From Lachnospiraceae bacterium (lineage in GTDB: Bacteria > Bacillota > Clostridia > Lachnospirales > Lachnospiraceae): 64,000 nucleotides of DNA. Location: assembly GCA_017412055.1 (NCBI GenBank), contig JAFQOW010000040.1, forward strand, positions 115,434-179,433, in the 5' to 3' direction. The notes beneath the pieces were generated by a model that was not told where the DNA came from, did no database searches, and saw nothing but the letters and a program-made list of their open reading frames with translations. Numbering within the stretch: position 1 is the first letter of the stretch; every line of letters starts with the position of its first letter. Positions 17,585 to 27,055 of this stretch are shown in pieces. Both the position numbers and the translations under genes were made by a program.

Positions 17585-18482
17585 CAAACTTTGACTTTCC
17601 TTCATGTCTCTCCAACGCCTCTAATGCTTTAAGCTCTTCATCATTTACATTAAACTTCTCGCGCTTCTTCTTTGGCTTAAACTTAAGCTCTTCCACCTTG
17701 TACTCTCTGATTTCCCTCTCATCGCCAACCTCTACTATAAGCTTTACTCTCTGACGAAGAACACTTACACTCTGAACCTCACCTCTACAGCCATCAATAG
17801 TATTTACAAAATCACCTACATCTGGAAGTCTTGAATTAAGATACTCATAAGTTTCCTCTTCATTCTTAAGACAGCACATAAGTCTGCCACATACACCTGA
17901 TATCTTTATTGGATTAAGTGAAAGGTTCTGATCCTTTGCCATCTTTATAGACACAGGTGCAAATTCAGATAAATATGTGCTACAGCAAAGAGGTCTGCCA
18001 CAAATACTGATACCACCGATAACCTTAGTCTCATCTCTTACACCAATCTGTCTAAGCTCTATACGAATCTTAAAAACAGCTGCCAAGTCTTTTACGAGCT
18101 CTCTAAAGTCAATTCTTCCATCTGCTGTAAAATAAAATAATACCTTATTATTATCAAATGTATATTCTGTATCGATTAGCTTCATATCAAGACCATGCTT
18201 TTTAATCTTCTCCAAGCATATCTCAAATGCTTTCTTTTCCTTTAATCTATTGTCAGCATCCACCTTATCATCCTCTGGTGTAGCCACACGGATAACCGAC
18301 TTAAGAGGTTGTACCACGTGAGTCTCCTCAACATCTCTAACACCTAATACCACATTACCGTATTCCACGCCTCTGGCTGTTTCTACGATAACATGCTCTC
18401 CAGCCTCTATATTAAGTCCAGCTGGGTCAAAATAATATATCTTTCCAGTACGTCTAAAACGTACACCAATAACCTTTACCAT
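17577..18482 (-). CDS. ricT: PSP1-domain protein RicT/YaaT
   Basis: A 301-residue PSP1-family protein. The Cys-rich stretch CGRPLCCSTYLSEF and SGVCGRLMCCLKNE (about residues 158-206) matches the iron-sulfur ligands known in Bacillus RicT. RicT acts with RicA and RicF on mRNA maturation and phosphorelay. The C-terminus is Lys/Glu-rich. An AAGGAG site precedes the ATG. It sits between holB and trmN6, its usual position. No ricA or ricF is visible in this window. Confidence 0.92.
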   Translation of the reverse strand: MVKVIGVRFRRTGKIYYFDPAGLNIEAGEHVIVETARGVEYGNVVLGVRDVEETHVVQPLKSVIRVATPEDDKVDADNRLKEKKAFEICLEKIKKHGLDMKLIDTEYTFDNNKVLFYFTADGRIDFRELVKDLAAVFKIRIELRQIGVRDETKVIGGISICGRPLCCSTYLSEFAPVSIKMAKDQNLSLNPIKISGVCGRLMCCLKNEEETYEYLNSRLPDVGDFVNTIDGCRGEVQSVSVLRQRVKLIVEVGDEREIREYKVEELKFKPKKKREKFNVNDEELKALEALERHEGKSKFDD

Positions 18483-18549
18483 AATAGCTCCTTATATATA
18501 AATAAATTTAAACGCTTTTACACCTTTTACATAATAACACAAGTATCGC

Positions 18550-19563
18550 TTACTTTTCCACTATTATTTTATTAAACACTTCCCTAATTTTGATGAATAA
18601 TAACTCTAGTGTTATTTCAAAATTTACGTTTGATTTTAAGCGACTCTTTAAATTATCTATCTCAACTAAAATCTCTTGGACTCCATCGTAGGAAATCTCC
18701 CTCGCCTGTCTGTCTATAACCTCTGCTTCGCTCTCAAACATAAGACAATTCCTATGTCCAGAAGCCTTATATAATAGCAAATCTCTAAACCACATTATTA
18801 TAAGATTAAGATATGCATCCATATCATTCTTATATGCAGTGTGCTCTTTTACTAACTGATTGATATCTGACGCTGTCATCTTATAAGCATTTTTAAGAGC
18901 TCTAACCACATCATCCTTCATGGCTATAAAATCATCTGATGAAATAATGTCTATGGCACGTCCTAGATTTCCACCTGCAAACCTTACTGCCATAGCCGCC
19001 TGATAATCTGGCACATTCTCATGGCTTATAAGATACCTTTTCATCTCTTCATCCCTAAGGGGACGCAAGTTTAGACTTACACATCTAGATAAAATAGTCT
19101 GAAGAAGCATCTCTTTATTGCTAGTTAAGATAATGACTATACCATATGCTGGCGGCTCCTCTATGGTTTTAAGAAGGGTGTTCTGAGCTGCTGATGTCAT
19201 CTTTTCCCCTTCATCTATAATGTATATTTTATATTTACCAGAATATGGTTTAATTACCATATCATTTACTAGCTGGTCGCGCACTTCTTCTACGGAAATT
19301 GTATTAGGTTTTTCGTGTGTTATCCACTTTATGTCCGGATGATTTCTACCCTCTGTCTGCTTACAGCTTCGACACTCCATGCAAGGCTCTTCGCCACCCT
19401 GTTCGCACTGAAGAGTCATAGAAAAGGCATGAGCTAATAGTTTTTTACCCATACCCTTTTCACCGTTCAATATATAAGCATGAGATGTTTTTCCCATACT
19501 CACTGCCTTTTTCATATGCGCTATAACACTCTTCTGTCCAAGAATATCTCTAAAACCAGCCAT
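18550..19563 (-). CDS. holB: DNA polymerase III subunit delta'
   Basis: A 337-residue AAA+ clamp-loader subunit. Features are a degenerate P-loop GEKGMGKKLL, the Cys4 zinc module around CEQGGEEPCMECRSCKQ, the sensor region KIYIIDEGEKMTSAAQNTLL, and the arginine-finger SRC in TILSRCVSL. The degenerate P-loop, which lacks the Thr/Ser after Lys, is normal for delta' and fits a non-ATP-binding stator. It lies between yaaR and ricT, the conserved Bacillus order. Confidence 0.94.
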   Translation of the reverse strand: MAGFRDILGQKSVIAHMKKAVSMGKTSHAYILNGEKGMGKKLLAHAFSMTLQCEQGGEEPCMECRSCKQTEGRNHPDIKWITHEKPNTISVEEVRDQLVNDMVIKPYSGKYKIYIIDEGEKMTSAAQNTLLKTIEEPPAYGIVIILTSNKEMLLQTILSRCVSLNLRPLRDEEMKRYLISHENVPDYQAAMAVRFAGGNLGRAIDIISSDDFIAMKDDVVRALKNAYKMTASDINQLVKEHTAYKNDMDAYLNLIIMWFRDLLLYKASGHRNCLMFESEAEVIDRQAREISYDGVQEILVEIDNLKSRLKSNVNFEITLELLFIKIREVFNKIIVEK

Positions 19564-19578
19564 ATATTAGCATCCTTC

Positions 19579-20028
19579 CTAAGTCAATATATCAAGAAGT
19601 AAACCTTCTATCTCTCCAATCTTCATTAAAATCGCTAGATTATCCTTCTCTTCCTTGATAAGCTCCTCTGCCAAATCATCAAGATTTTCATCTATAAGTC
19701 TGATAATACCATAAACTCTGTGTCTTCCTCTTCTATCAAGAAAGTTTTCTCTGGAAAATTTATGGCTTCTATAAACTACCTCATTTAAGAAAGATTTAAC
19801 AAGCTCCCTATACCTTTTCATATCTCTTATATCAGTTCGCTTGGAAATCTTCTTTCCCTGCTCAGATATCTCATTGACCAGTGCGCTTACCTTAGCCTGA
19901 ATATCCGCCTCCTGAATATTACTAATAAGAGTAAATTTAAAACTGCCATCACTTTCCTTTGTCTGCTTTGGCGCCTGTACTCTGCTGGCATTAAGCAGTT
20001 CCGATATACGCATATCCATGTTATCCAT
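19579..20028 (-). CDS. YaaR family protein (DUF327)
   Basis: A 149-residue soluble, highly charged helical protein. Characteristic stretches are [20 protein letters not shown] and [20 protein letters not shown], as in YaaR, which has no firmly assigned function. It is preceded by AAGGATGGAGGTGAG and lies 15 bp upstream of holB, as in Bacillus. The yaaQ gene that normally precedes it is absent; a 125-bp gap without features separates it from the kinase gene. Confidence 0.88.
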   Translation of the reverse strand: MDNMDMRISELLNASRVQAPKQTKESDGSFKFTLISNIQEADIQAKVSALVNEISEQGKKISKRTDIRDMKRYRELVKSFLNEVVYRSHKFSRENFLDRRGRHRVYGIIRLIDENLDDLAEELIKEEKDNLAILMKIGEIEGLLLDILT

Positions 20029-20152
20029 AAGCTCACCTCCATCCTTATTTCATCTAAATCTTCATCTTACAATTATACAAACTATTTATCCTTATATCGT
20101 CATCTATCCATTAGTATTCTTAAAATGTAAAACAACATTTAACTAGTATATA

Positions 20153-20737
20153 TTACTCACATATTCTGTCACAGATAAGTTTATAACAGCTCTCCAAATC
20201 CACATTTTCATAGCTAACTGTTATCTCACATCTATCTATATTCTCCTTTGAGAAATCTGCCTCATCTGCCAAAAATCTTCTACACATCTCAGCGTACTTT
20301 GGATTATCCTGCTGCCTCTCTCTATCAAGTGCCCTTTGAAGTCTAAGACCATCATCCACACTTATATACAAAGGAATAAGATATTCCTTTCCATAATAAT
20401 TTCTCACCTTCTCATAAGACTCAAGAGTTCCGATAAGAAGATACTTATCATCCGAATCTAAATTAACTTGTCCATCATCTACTGTAAAATAGCTCCATAT
20501 TCCATGAACAGTATTATAGCTTCGTCTCTCTATAACCTTACCTTCAGCCTCAAGAGATAACATCTTTTCTTCATCCACAAAAAAATATTCTACACCGTCT
20601 CGCTCACCCTCTCGCATGGGTCTTGTAGTATAACCCACGATAGTTTTAAGTCCCAGCGCCTTATCCTCTATAAGCTTTTTAAACATGGTATCCTTCCCCG
20701 ATGAGCTTTTCCCCATCAGGTAAAATATTTTTCCCAT
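20153..20737 (-). CDS. Guanylate-kinase-like nucleotide kinase
   Basis: A 194-residue P-loop kinase. It has the P-loop LMGKSSSGKDTMF, the GMP-binding region VGYTTRPMREGERDGVEYFFV, and the lid-type ALDRERQQDNPKYAEMCRR. It resembles Gmk but is divergent in the second half, so another guanylate-kinase-fold activity is possible. The start at 20737 follows AAGGAA and lies inside the 3' end of the decarboxylase gene (59-bp overlap), showing tight coupling. Thymidylate kinase occupies this position in Bacillus. Confidence 0.85.
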   Translation of the reverse strand: MGKIFYLMGKSSSGKDTMFKKLIEDKALGLKTIVGYTTRPMREGERDGVEYFFVDEEKMLSLEAEGKVIERRSYNTVHGIWSYFTVDDGQVNLDSDDKYLLIGTLESYEKVRNYYGKEYLIPLYISVDDGLRLQRALDRERQQDNPKYAEMCRRFLADEADFSKENIDRCEITVSYENVDLESCYKLICDRICE

Positions 20738-22223
20738 AGCTAAATTCCTTCCAATTCTCTTTAATAACAACTATATTCATTAACTCATCATCCTCTTGAC
20801 CTTGAACCTGCAAGCCCTTAGCTTTACAGTCAAGAAGATAATCGATGACCACTTTTTCTATCATCTGCCCAGGAACTATAACTGGCACTCCTGGCGGATA
20901 AAGGTAAACATACTCTGCAGCTATTCTACCACTACTGCTTGAAAATTCAACCTCTTCCTTCTTAGAATTAATAGCCTCTCTTATATCCATACAAGTCACA
21001 GCCGGCTTTTCCAATATACTCACTGCACCCTCGTCTAATGGCTTAATATGCATAAGCCCCTCAGCCTGACCATAGCCTTCCTTTATACGGATATCTCTAT
21101 CAATATTAAATAATGCCTCATATAGCCTGTCAAAACCATCTTTTGTATCATTTAAAGATGTCATAGCTATGACATAATCTCTCGCCGCCATTTCTAGTTG
21201 AATGTGATATTTACTTAAAAGCTCATTATATAAATCCTGACCTGTATAAGTAATGCTTTTTACCTGAATGACAAGCTTGCCCATATCCAAATCATAACAG
21301 CCTGCTTTTCCAAGAATCTTTTTATCTAAAAGCTTTAGCTGCGTAAGATTATTCATTTTCTCTCTAAATTCTGTCAGCATACCTTCGTAATCAATAAAAC
21401 CTAATGGCCCTTTACGAATAATCTCCCTTACACAATTATCTATGCTTGACATAAGTACATATGACGGACTGCTAGACTGATATATGGAAAGATACCTCTC
21501 AACCTTAGCTTCATCAATCAACTCTCCACATATATGAAGAAGTGCTGTCTGTGTAAGAGATGGCAATGTCTTATGAACACTTTGTATAACAATATCTGCT
21601 CCACACTCTAACGCCGACTTCGGAAAATATCCACTCATGCTAAAATGGGCTCCATGTGCCTCATCCACTATAAGCAGCATACCTTTTTCATGTACTACCC
21701 TGGCGATAGCCTGCACATATGACACCACACCTTCATAAGTAGGTGAAGTAATAACAACTGCCTTAGCATCAGGATTTTCTTCTATAGCCTTTTCCACATC
21801 CTTTGGATGAATACCTCCTAAAATACTAGTATCCTCCACAGGTCTCGGATAAACGTAAGCCGCTTTAAGATTATTTAAATATACTGCATTATAAACTGCC
21901 TTATGGCAATTCCTCGCCATAATAATCTTATCACCATATTCAGTGACTGCCGATATAGCTGACAAGAGTCCACAGGTACTACCATTCACCAGATAATATG
22001 TCTTCTTAGTCCCATAAAATCCAGCAGCCATATCCATAGACTCTCTCAAAATTCCTCTAGCATGATGAAGATTATCAAAACCATCAATCTCTGTTATATC
22101 ATAATCATAGGCACTCTTAATACGGGGCATATTCCTCTTATGCCCCGGCATATGAAATGGATACATATCTCCATCACTATATGTATTTAATTTTTCGTAA
22201 AGGCCGTCCTTACTATTATTCAT
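20679..22223 (-). CDS. PLP-dependent Orn/Lys/Arg decarboxylase family protein (YaaO-like)
   Basis: A 514-residue fold-type I PLP enzyme. It has the N-terminal FHMPGHKRN motif, a substrate/cofactor region VITSPTYEGVVSYVQ, IVDEAHGAHF, and the PLP lysine in IQSVHKTLPSLTQTA. The C-terminal domain ends with YPPGVPVIVPGQMI. Family members decarboxylate basic amino acids to polyamine precursors; substrate choice cannot be read from the sequence. The ATG at 22223 overlaps the stop of the response-regulator gene by eight bases (ATGAATAA), and no separate ribosome site is obvious. Confidence 0.9.
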   Translation of the reverse strand: MNNSKDGLYEKLNTYSDGDMYPFHMPGHKRNMPRIKSAYDYDITEIDGFDNLHHARGILRESMDMAAGFYGTKKTYYLVNGSTCGLLSAISAVTEYGDKIIMARNCHKAVYNAVYLNNLKAAYVYPRPVEDTSILGGIHPKDVEKAIEENPDAKAVVITSPTYEGVVSYVQAIARVVHEKGMLLIVDEAHGAHFSMSGYFPKSALECGADIVIQSVHKTLPSLTQTALLHICGELIDEAKVERYLSIYQSSSPSYVLMSSIDNCVREIIRKGPLGFIDYEGMLTEFREKMNNLTQLKLLDKKILGKAGCYDLDMGKLVIQVKSITYTGQDLYNELLSKYHIQLEMAARDYVIAMTSLNDTKDGFDRLYEALFNIDRDIRIKEGYGQAEGLMHIKPLDEGAVSILEKPAVTCMDIREAINSKKEEVEFSSSSGRIAAEYVYLYPPGVPVIVPGQMIEKVVIDYLLDCKAKGLQVQGQEDDELMNIVVIKENWKEFSYGKNILPDGEKLIGEGYHV

Positions 22224-22632
22224 CCTGATCCTCGCTAGCACCATTTCCATTCTCTGGCGCTACATATGTAGTAGTTTCAAAGAACTTTTCAAGTCGCTCC
22301 AATAACTCTTCTGGCTTATACGGTTTCACTATATATCCTACCATACCTACATCCATACATCTTTGTACAGTTTCCTTAGATGCTAAAGCCGTAAAAAACA
22401 TAACAGGAATATCCTTAATATTCTCCATCTGTCTAATCTTTTCTACAGTCTCCACACCATCCATATCAGGCATGTCCACATCCATAAGTACAATGTCTAT
22501 AGGCTTTCTATTCAAAATCTCTAAGGCCAATTCACCACTATTAGATAAATACACATCATACTTATCGTTAAGAACAAATTTCGCCATCTTAAGAATCGCT
22601 TTTGTATCATCTACTACAAGTATTTTTTTCAT
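22216..22632 (-). CDS. Single-domain (CheY-like) response regulator
   Basis: A 138-residue receiver domain without an output domain. It has DD at residues 8-9, the phospho-acceptor Asp51 in IVLMDVDMPDMDG, the Thr in FFTALAS and Lys in VKPYKPEEL. The tail is acidic (EDQDE). The start at 22632 has AAGGAGG five bases upstream. It is the first gene of the operon with the decarboxylase and the kinase. No kinase gene is adjacent, so its signal partner is unknown. Confidence 0.9.
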   Translation of the reverse strand: MKKILVVDDTKAILKMAKFVLNDKYDVYLSNSGELALEILNRKPIDIVLMDVDMPDMDGVETVEKIRQMENIKDIPVMFFTALASKETVQRCMDVGMVGYIVKPYKPEELLERLEKFFETTTYVAPENGNGASEDQDE

Positions 22633-22784
22633 GTCTGCCTCCTTAGTCCGCCATATATAATCAATTTGTGTTAAACACATCCAAACTCTATTATCAACAT
22701 TATACTATGGTAGATTTAAAATCACAAGAACTAAATCGCAGTTGCTATGCACCGAAAATCAAAACTAATTTATTTAAACTCTAT

Positions 22785-23270
22785 TTATCTTCCTTCATTA
22801 TCTACCTTCCATTTTCCAGTATTATCCTTCTTTAATGTCATAAATCTCTTGTCTGTCTCTTCCATTCCATATGTAATTGTATCAACCTCTAATACTACAA
22901 CTTCACCCAAAACATCATCTTCTTCAGTAAATGCTTTTATTTCCGCCTCTATTGTACATATTCTAATATCAACAATTTCTTCAATAAACGTCAAATCATT
23001 ATAATAATCATACGCTGCCTCTTTCACCACTTCTATATCAATATCAGCTATTGATTCCATATACATTTGATAAAAATTTTTTGTTAATACAGTAGTCTCC
23101 ATTTCTTCGTGGTTTTCTATATTCTGCTTCGTTGATTGCTGAGTTTCTACATACTTTACTGTATTTTGTTTCGTTGGTTGATGAGTTTCTTCCTTCTTAC
23201 TACAACTAATAAAAAAAACACAACTAAAAACAACAATCATACATGTTACATTAACAATTATTTTTTTCAT
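22785..23270 (-). CDS. Small lipoprotein of unknown function
   Basis: A 161-residue exported lipoprotein: signal peptide with lipobox FISCSKK, then a tandem duplication of a 14-residue unit (HQPTKQNTVKYVET and QQSTKQNIENHEEM). A compact 110-residue alpha/beta domain ends in DNTGKWKVDNEGR, similar in pattern to Gram-positive DUF4878/NTF2-like lipoproteins. The ATG at 23270 (MKKIIV) was chosen because the signal peptide begins there. Function is unknown. Confidence 0.65.
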   Translation of the reverse strand: MKKIIVNVTCMIVVFSCVFFISCSKKEETHQPTKQNTVKYVETQQSTKQNIENHEEMETTVLTKNFYQMYMESIADIDIEVVKEAAYDYYNDLTFIEEIVDIRICTIEAEIKAFTEEDDVLGEVVVLEVDTITYGMEETDKRFMTLKKDNTGKWKVDNEGR

Positions 23271-23506
23271 AATTTTACACCTCAATCTTTTTCTGCAAAG
23301 CAATAAATAATATTCTATTCTTTATTTTATCCTACTTATATATTTCTTTCTACCAAATTTTTACATTTTTATTTCACTAAGTTTATTTACACTTGATAAT
23401 ATTTCCCAAAATGAGAGCGCATTACTTCTAATTCTTCTTTACTAACTACAGTTATCGGTAGCATAGTTATAGATAGCACCAAAAGAAAATTTGTACGGTT
23501 AGTACT

Positions 23507-23827
23507 CTAACGATAATATGGCCAAATAAACTCATCTGCACTTCCAGAAGCTGACCAAATACATTCCCAATAATTATCTACCCATTCTCCACTATCGTCG
23601 CGCTCATATTTCACAAGTATCGTGGCTTCACCCTTACAAACATACAACACTTCCGCATAATTTTTTCTATATTTCATAACCTTACAATATGAAATACCTG
23701 TAACCATATTATACTCTTTAAGTTCGAAATCTTTGCCATATCTAAATGTTAATAATTCGACATTCAAATATGGTAGAAATATAATCATTAGTATACATAC
23801 GATTAATATTTTTACTTTTTTCTTCAT
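23507..23827 (-). CDS. Small membrane-anchored protein (106 aa), unknown
   Basis: An N-terminal TM/signal segment (KILIVCILMIIFLPYL) is followed by an 80-residue extracytoplasmic domain with alternating strands (YAEVLYVCKGEATILVKY) and a Trp-rich end. No family is recognised. A 35-bp piece of this gene (23613-23647) recurs at 31725-31759 with two mismatches, in a relic between agrA and an ABC gene. After its TAG stop the same frame stays open for another 35 codons (to about 23404), possibly remains of a longer or fused gene. Confidence 0.55.
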   Translation of the reverse strand: MKKKVKILIVCILMIIFLPYLNVELLTFRYGKDFELKEYNMVTGISYCKVMKYRKNYAEVLYVCKGEATILVKYERDDSGEWVDNYWECIWSASGSADEFIWPYYR

Positions 23828-23851
23828 AAATCAAATATCTCCAACATTATT

Positions 23852-23986
23852 CTAACCTGCTAACTGAGTGGATATAAAACCCATCCTTCCATCTGGCAAT
23901 TGTATATAATATACATCGTATTCCTGTATATTGATTAACTTTATCTCTTCTCTTGCCTTCAAGGAAATCGTATTATCTATATTCAT
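23852..23986 (-). pseudogene. SH3-like domain fragment (44 codons)
   Basis: The ORF reads as the end of a bacterial SH3-like domain: NTISLKAREEIKLINIQEYD, followed by VYYIQLPDGRMGFISTQLAG. There is no ribosome binding site at a sensible distance and an in-frame TAA lies just upstream, so this is probably the 3' remnant of a larger exported protein. Confidence 0.4.
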
Positions 23987-24065
23987 AGATGCATTTGTTT
24001 AACAATCCCCCCAAGAAACATAATATATTCCTTAGGGGATATCGTTATACTTTTATATATTGGCT

Positions 24066-24254
24066 TTATCTATTTTTTAATTTAAATACACCAATAATAT
24101 ACATTACAATTGTTACTACAATATAAAATGCATAAATAACATAAAGCATATGTATATCAATATTAAATGCTAATGTAGGATGTGTTAATGCATAGCTCAC
24201 AAAAATAATCGCAACTATAGTCAATACAACTGCTATCACTAAATATTTGTTCAT
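24066..24254 (-). CDS. Small two-TM membrane protein (62 aa)
   Basis: The protein has two hydrophobic segments (about residues 4-24 and 36-56) with a short HPTLAF loop and a basic KLKNR end, giving a hairpin membrane topology. No family is recognised. It lies within a row of small exported ORFs downstream of the MacB-like ABC gene. Reminiscent in size of immunity or holin-like proteins, but nothing in the sequence proves that. Confidence 0.5.
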   Translation of the reverse strand: MNKYLVIAVVLTIVAIIFVSYALTHPTLAFNIDIHMLYVIYAFYIVVTIVMYIIGVFKLKNR

Positions 24255-24306
24255 ATAAAACCTATTTCCTTTCTACTAATATATTTTCCTTTACTAGTAT
24301 TAGTTC

Positions 24307-24411
24307 TTATTTATAACTAACCTTAAATTTATTATTTGTAACAACAATTACTGCAACTAAAATTGATGCAGATATTATGTATGTTAATTTTTTTACTAAA
24401 CTTTTCTTCAT
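24307..24411 (-). CDS. Possible 34-aa single-TM peptide
   Basis: The ORF starts MKKSLVKKLTYIISASILVA, continues through a hydrophobic stretch and ends KFKVSYK. GAGGAG lies about 12 bases upstream. The layout (basic start, hydrophobic core, basic tail) fits a membrane peptide or an uncleaved leader. It is directly downstream of the MacB-like ABC gene. No cysteine, so it is not an AgrD-type precursor. Low confidence because of its length. Confidence 0.35.
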   Translation of the reverse strand: MKKSLVKKLTYIISASILVAVIVVTNNKFKVSYK

Positions 24412-24525
24412 AAAAAATACTCACTCCTCTTCATCAGTACATTTAATTATTTTACTATATTAAATAAGTGATTTACATATGTCAACTAATTATTCTTAGA
24501 TTGCTACATTTTCGTTATACGACTA

Positions 24526-26970
24526 TTAATTCTTAATATTATCTATAATAGTTTTCCTATCCATCATTTTTAATGGCCATATAAGTGAAACCACTGCCAG
24601 TATTACCGTTAATACTAGTGTAATAATTATAGATGGAACACTAGTCGGTAATATTTCTACTATCCTTTTACTAGTATACATATTGTATTCTTTATTAATA
24701 TAGCTTACCACCCATAACAGTACAATCAAAGCAAATATTAGCGATACAAATATATTTTTTGCAGGGCTAATTGCAAATATATGCTTCAAATCTTTTTTAC
24801 ATATACCCTGTGATTTTAGTATACCTATGGTTTTTCCGTTATCTTTGACACTATAACTTATAAGACTTATCATAAGAAACATCGTAAGTACTACCATAAT
24901 TATTATCACGCCTACTATATATTTCATTAATATAGGTCGCATATCAACTATTTTATAGACATCCTTGATATTTTCATCCTCTATTCTAAAGTCTGTTTCA
25001 TGAAGATGCTTTGTTAAATCTTTCCAACTTGTACTATAACATCCCATAGTTTCAAAACAATATATGCTATAATAATCTTCGTTAAGTTTTTTATATACAT
25101 CAGCGCATACTAAAACATCACCATCGAACTGCGCGACTCCTACTATAGTTACTCTCTCGCCCAAATAATCATATAGATTCATATTCTCCGTCAATGCTGT
25201 TTTGTACTTTTCATCATATAAGTCTATCAATTCAAAGCTTTTTTCTATGAGTTCTTGTGGCTCTTTTACATCTGCAAGTTCACCTTTATTATCATAAAAG
25301 AACGTATTCGATATCACTACCTCATGTTTTTCACTAGGCATACGACCAATTAAATCTGTGTATTCCATTAACTCTGCATTATGTAACGCAATATAGTGAT
25401 TGCGATATTCATATAATGACTTATTACGAATAAAATTTCCGCTTACTGAAACGTTTCTTCCACTAGTTTCTTTATTTTCTTTTTTTATTCTTTCAACATA
25501 TTTCTCTGAAACGTATACCTTAGACTCATTACCTGAAACAATTTCTAGTAAAGTATGTTTCTCATCATCTATATAATAAGTCTCACCTATATTTTCCTTT
25601 GTTATACCAGTCTTTTTTGCCAAACCTTCCGAAATAATAAATTCATTAATCTTTAACTCATCTATATTATATACTTGACTTAATACCTTATCCGTAAGCA
25701 CTCTTAAACCAGTTGGCTCATAAAAGACATTCTCTTTTATTTCCTCACCCTCCATATACATCATATCATCATTACTAAACATGCATCCTAAAAATTCATA
25801 ATAAATATTATCTTTAACTATGTCTAATAAATCTTCCTTCATTTCTTTAGTTCTATATGCCACAGTACCCCTTTTATTGCTCTTATACATACTTTCAAGC
25901 TCTCGCGTTATTCTTACATCTGATATATCATATCTTGTCAAATACTCTGAAATAACTCTATGTTCATTGTATAGCATAAAATTAGTCACCATATACATTA
26001 AAAAAACAGTTATGGCAAATATACCGATAGACAAATATTGCCTAACCCTTCTCTTTTCAAGAATCTTTTTTGCAATCATAAATTTAATACTTCTTTTTAA
26101 TGTCTTGTAACCATGCTCTTCTTTTTTTGCAAGTTGTTTTTTTTCATCTTTTATATTAATCTTTTTTTTATGTACCACAATCTCATATCGATTACTCTCT
26201 ACAGAATTATCTTTAATAAAGGTTGTCAATTCTTCAAAACCTTTGATAATCTCCTTATTATCGCCAGAGCTTATCTCTATGTCCAACACTTCTTTTTCTT
26301 TAATATCATCTGATACTACTTTACCATCTGACAATGTAATCATTCTATCAGCATATTCCATAGCGAAACTTTTACTATGTGTAATAATAATTACCAATGT
26401 ATCATTTGATATTTCCTTAAGCATACTAAATATTTTTACACTATTTTCATAATCTAAATTTCCAGTAGGCTCATCTGCTAGTATTACCTTAGGTTTCTTT
26501 ACATATGCCCTTGCTATAGCCACTCTCTGCTTCTGACCACCTGACAATTTTCCAACTAGCTTTGAACGAATCTCTTTTAATCCAACCTTAGCCAATGCAT
26601 CATCTATCATTTGCTTTTTCTTAAACTCGTCTATATCCAATACCTCTAAGGCAAGATTTATATTTTCTTCTATAGTCAATTCGTCTATAACATTGTAGTC
26701 TTGAAATATAAAACCTACATCCTTACTATGATACTCATCCCATTCTATATCATTAAAAGACGAAATCTTTTTATCACAAAATAATATTTCTCCTTCTGAT
26801 ACCTTATCTAATCCAGACAATAAATTTAAAAGGGTCGTCTTTCCACTACCACTTTCACCTACTACACCAACTATACCATTATATCCAAAACTCAAATTTA
26901 TATCAGAAAGAGCAGTCACTGACTGCTCTCCCTGAGAATATATTTTATTAACATTCCCTAATTTATACAT
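24526..26970 (-). CDS. MacB-like ABC transporter (ATPase fused to FtsX-type permease)
   Basis: An 814-residue fusion. Residues 1-225 are a LolD/MacB-type ATPase: Walker A GESGSGKTTLLN, Q-loop FIFQDYN, signature LSGGQKQRVAIAR, Walker B VILADEPTGNLD. After a charged linker follow a TM segment near residue 315, a large extracytoplasmic MacB-PCD/FtsX domain (about 340-680), and three C-terminal TM segments. Such proteins act as dimers in peptide or toxin export, or in resistance to envelope-active peptides. It is one of three of this architecture around the agr locus. Upstream only a weak AGAAAG ribosome site is seen. Confidence 0.9.
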   Translation of the reverse strand: MYKLGNVNKIYSQGEQSVTALSDINLSFGYNGIVGVVGESGSGKTTLLNLLSGLDKVSEGEILFCDKKISSFNDIEWDEYHSKDVGFIFQDYNVIDELTIEENINLALEVLDIDEFKKKQMIDDALAKVGLKEIRSKLVGKLSGGQKQRVAIARAYVKKPKVILADEPTGNLDYENSVKIFSMLKEISNDTLVIIITHSKSFAMEYADRMITLSDGKVVSDDIKEKEVLDIEISSGDNKEIIKGFEELTTFIKDNSVESNRYEIVVHKKKINIKDEKKQLAKKEEHGYKTLKRSIKFMIAKKILEKRRVRQYLSIGIFAITVFLMYMVTNFMLYNEHRVISEYLTRYDISDVRITRELESMYKSNKRGTVAYRTKEMKEDLLDIVKDNIYYEFLGCMFSNDDMMYMEGEEIKENVFYEPTGLRVLTDKVLSQVYNIDELKINEFIISEGLAKKTGITKENIGETYYIDDEKHTLLEIVSGNESKVYVSEKYVERIKKENKETSGRNVSVSGNFIRNKSLYEYRNHYIALHNAELMEYTDLIGRMPSEKHEVVISNTFFYDNKGELADVKEPQELIEKSFELIDLYDEKYKTALTENMNLYDYLGERVTIVGVAQFDGDVLVCADVYKKLNEDYYSIYCFETMGCYSTSWKDLTKHLHETDFRIEDENIKDVYKIVDMRPILMKYIVGVIIIMVVLTMFLMISLISYSVKDNGKTIGILKSQGICKKDLKHIFAISPAKNIFVSLIFALIVLLWVVSYINKEYNMYTSKRIVEILPTSVPSIIITLVLTVILAVVSLIWPLKMMDRKTIIDNIKN

Positions 26971-27055
26971 ACTTTCTTTTAATCCTTATTCTACACTATT
27001 AATTTCACCCACTGGGACATAGCCATTGAACCGTTTAGCATACATCCACATAATA

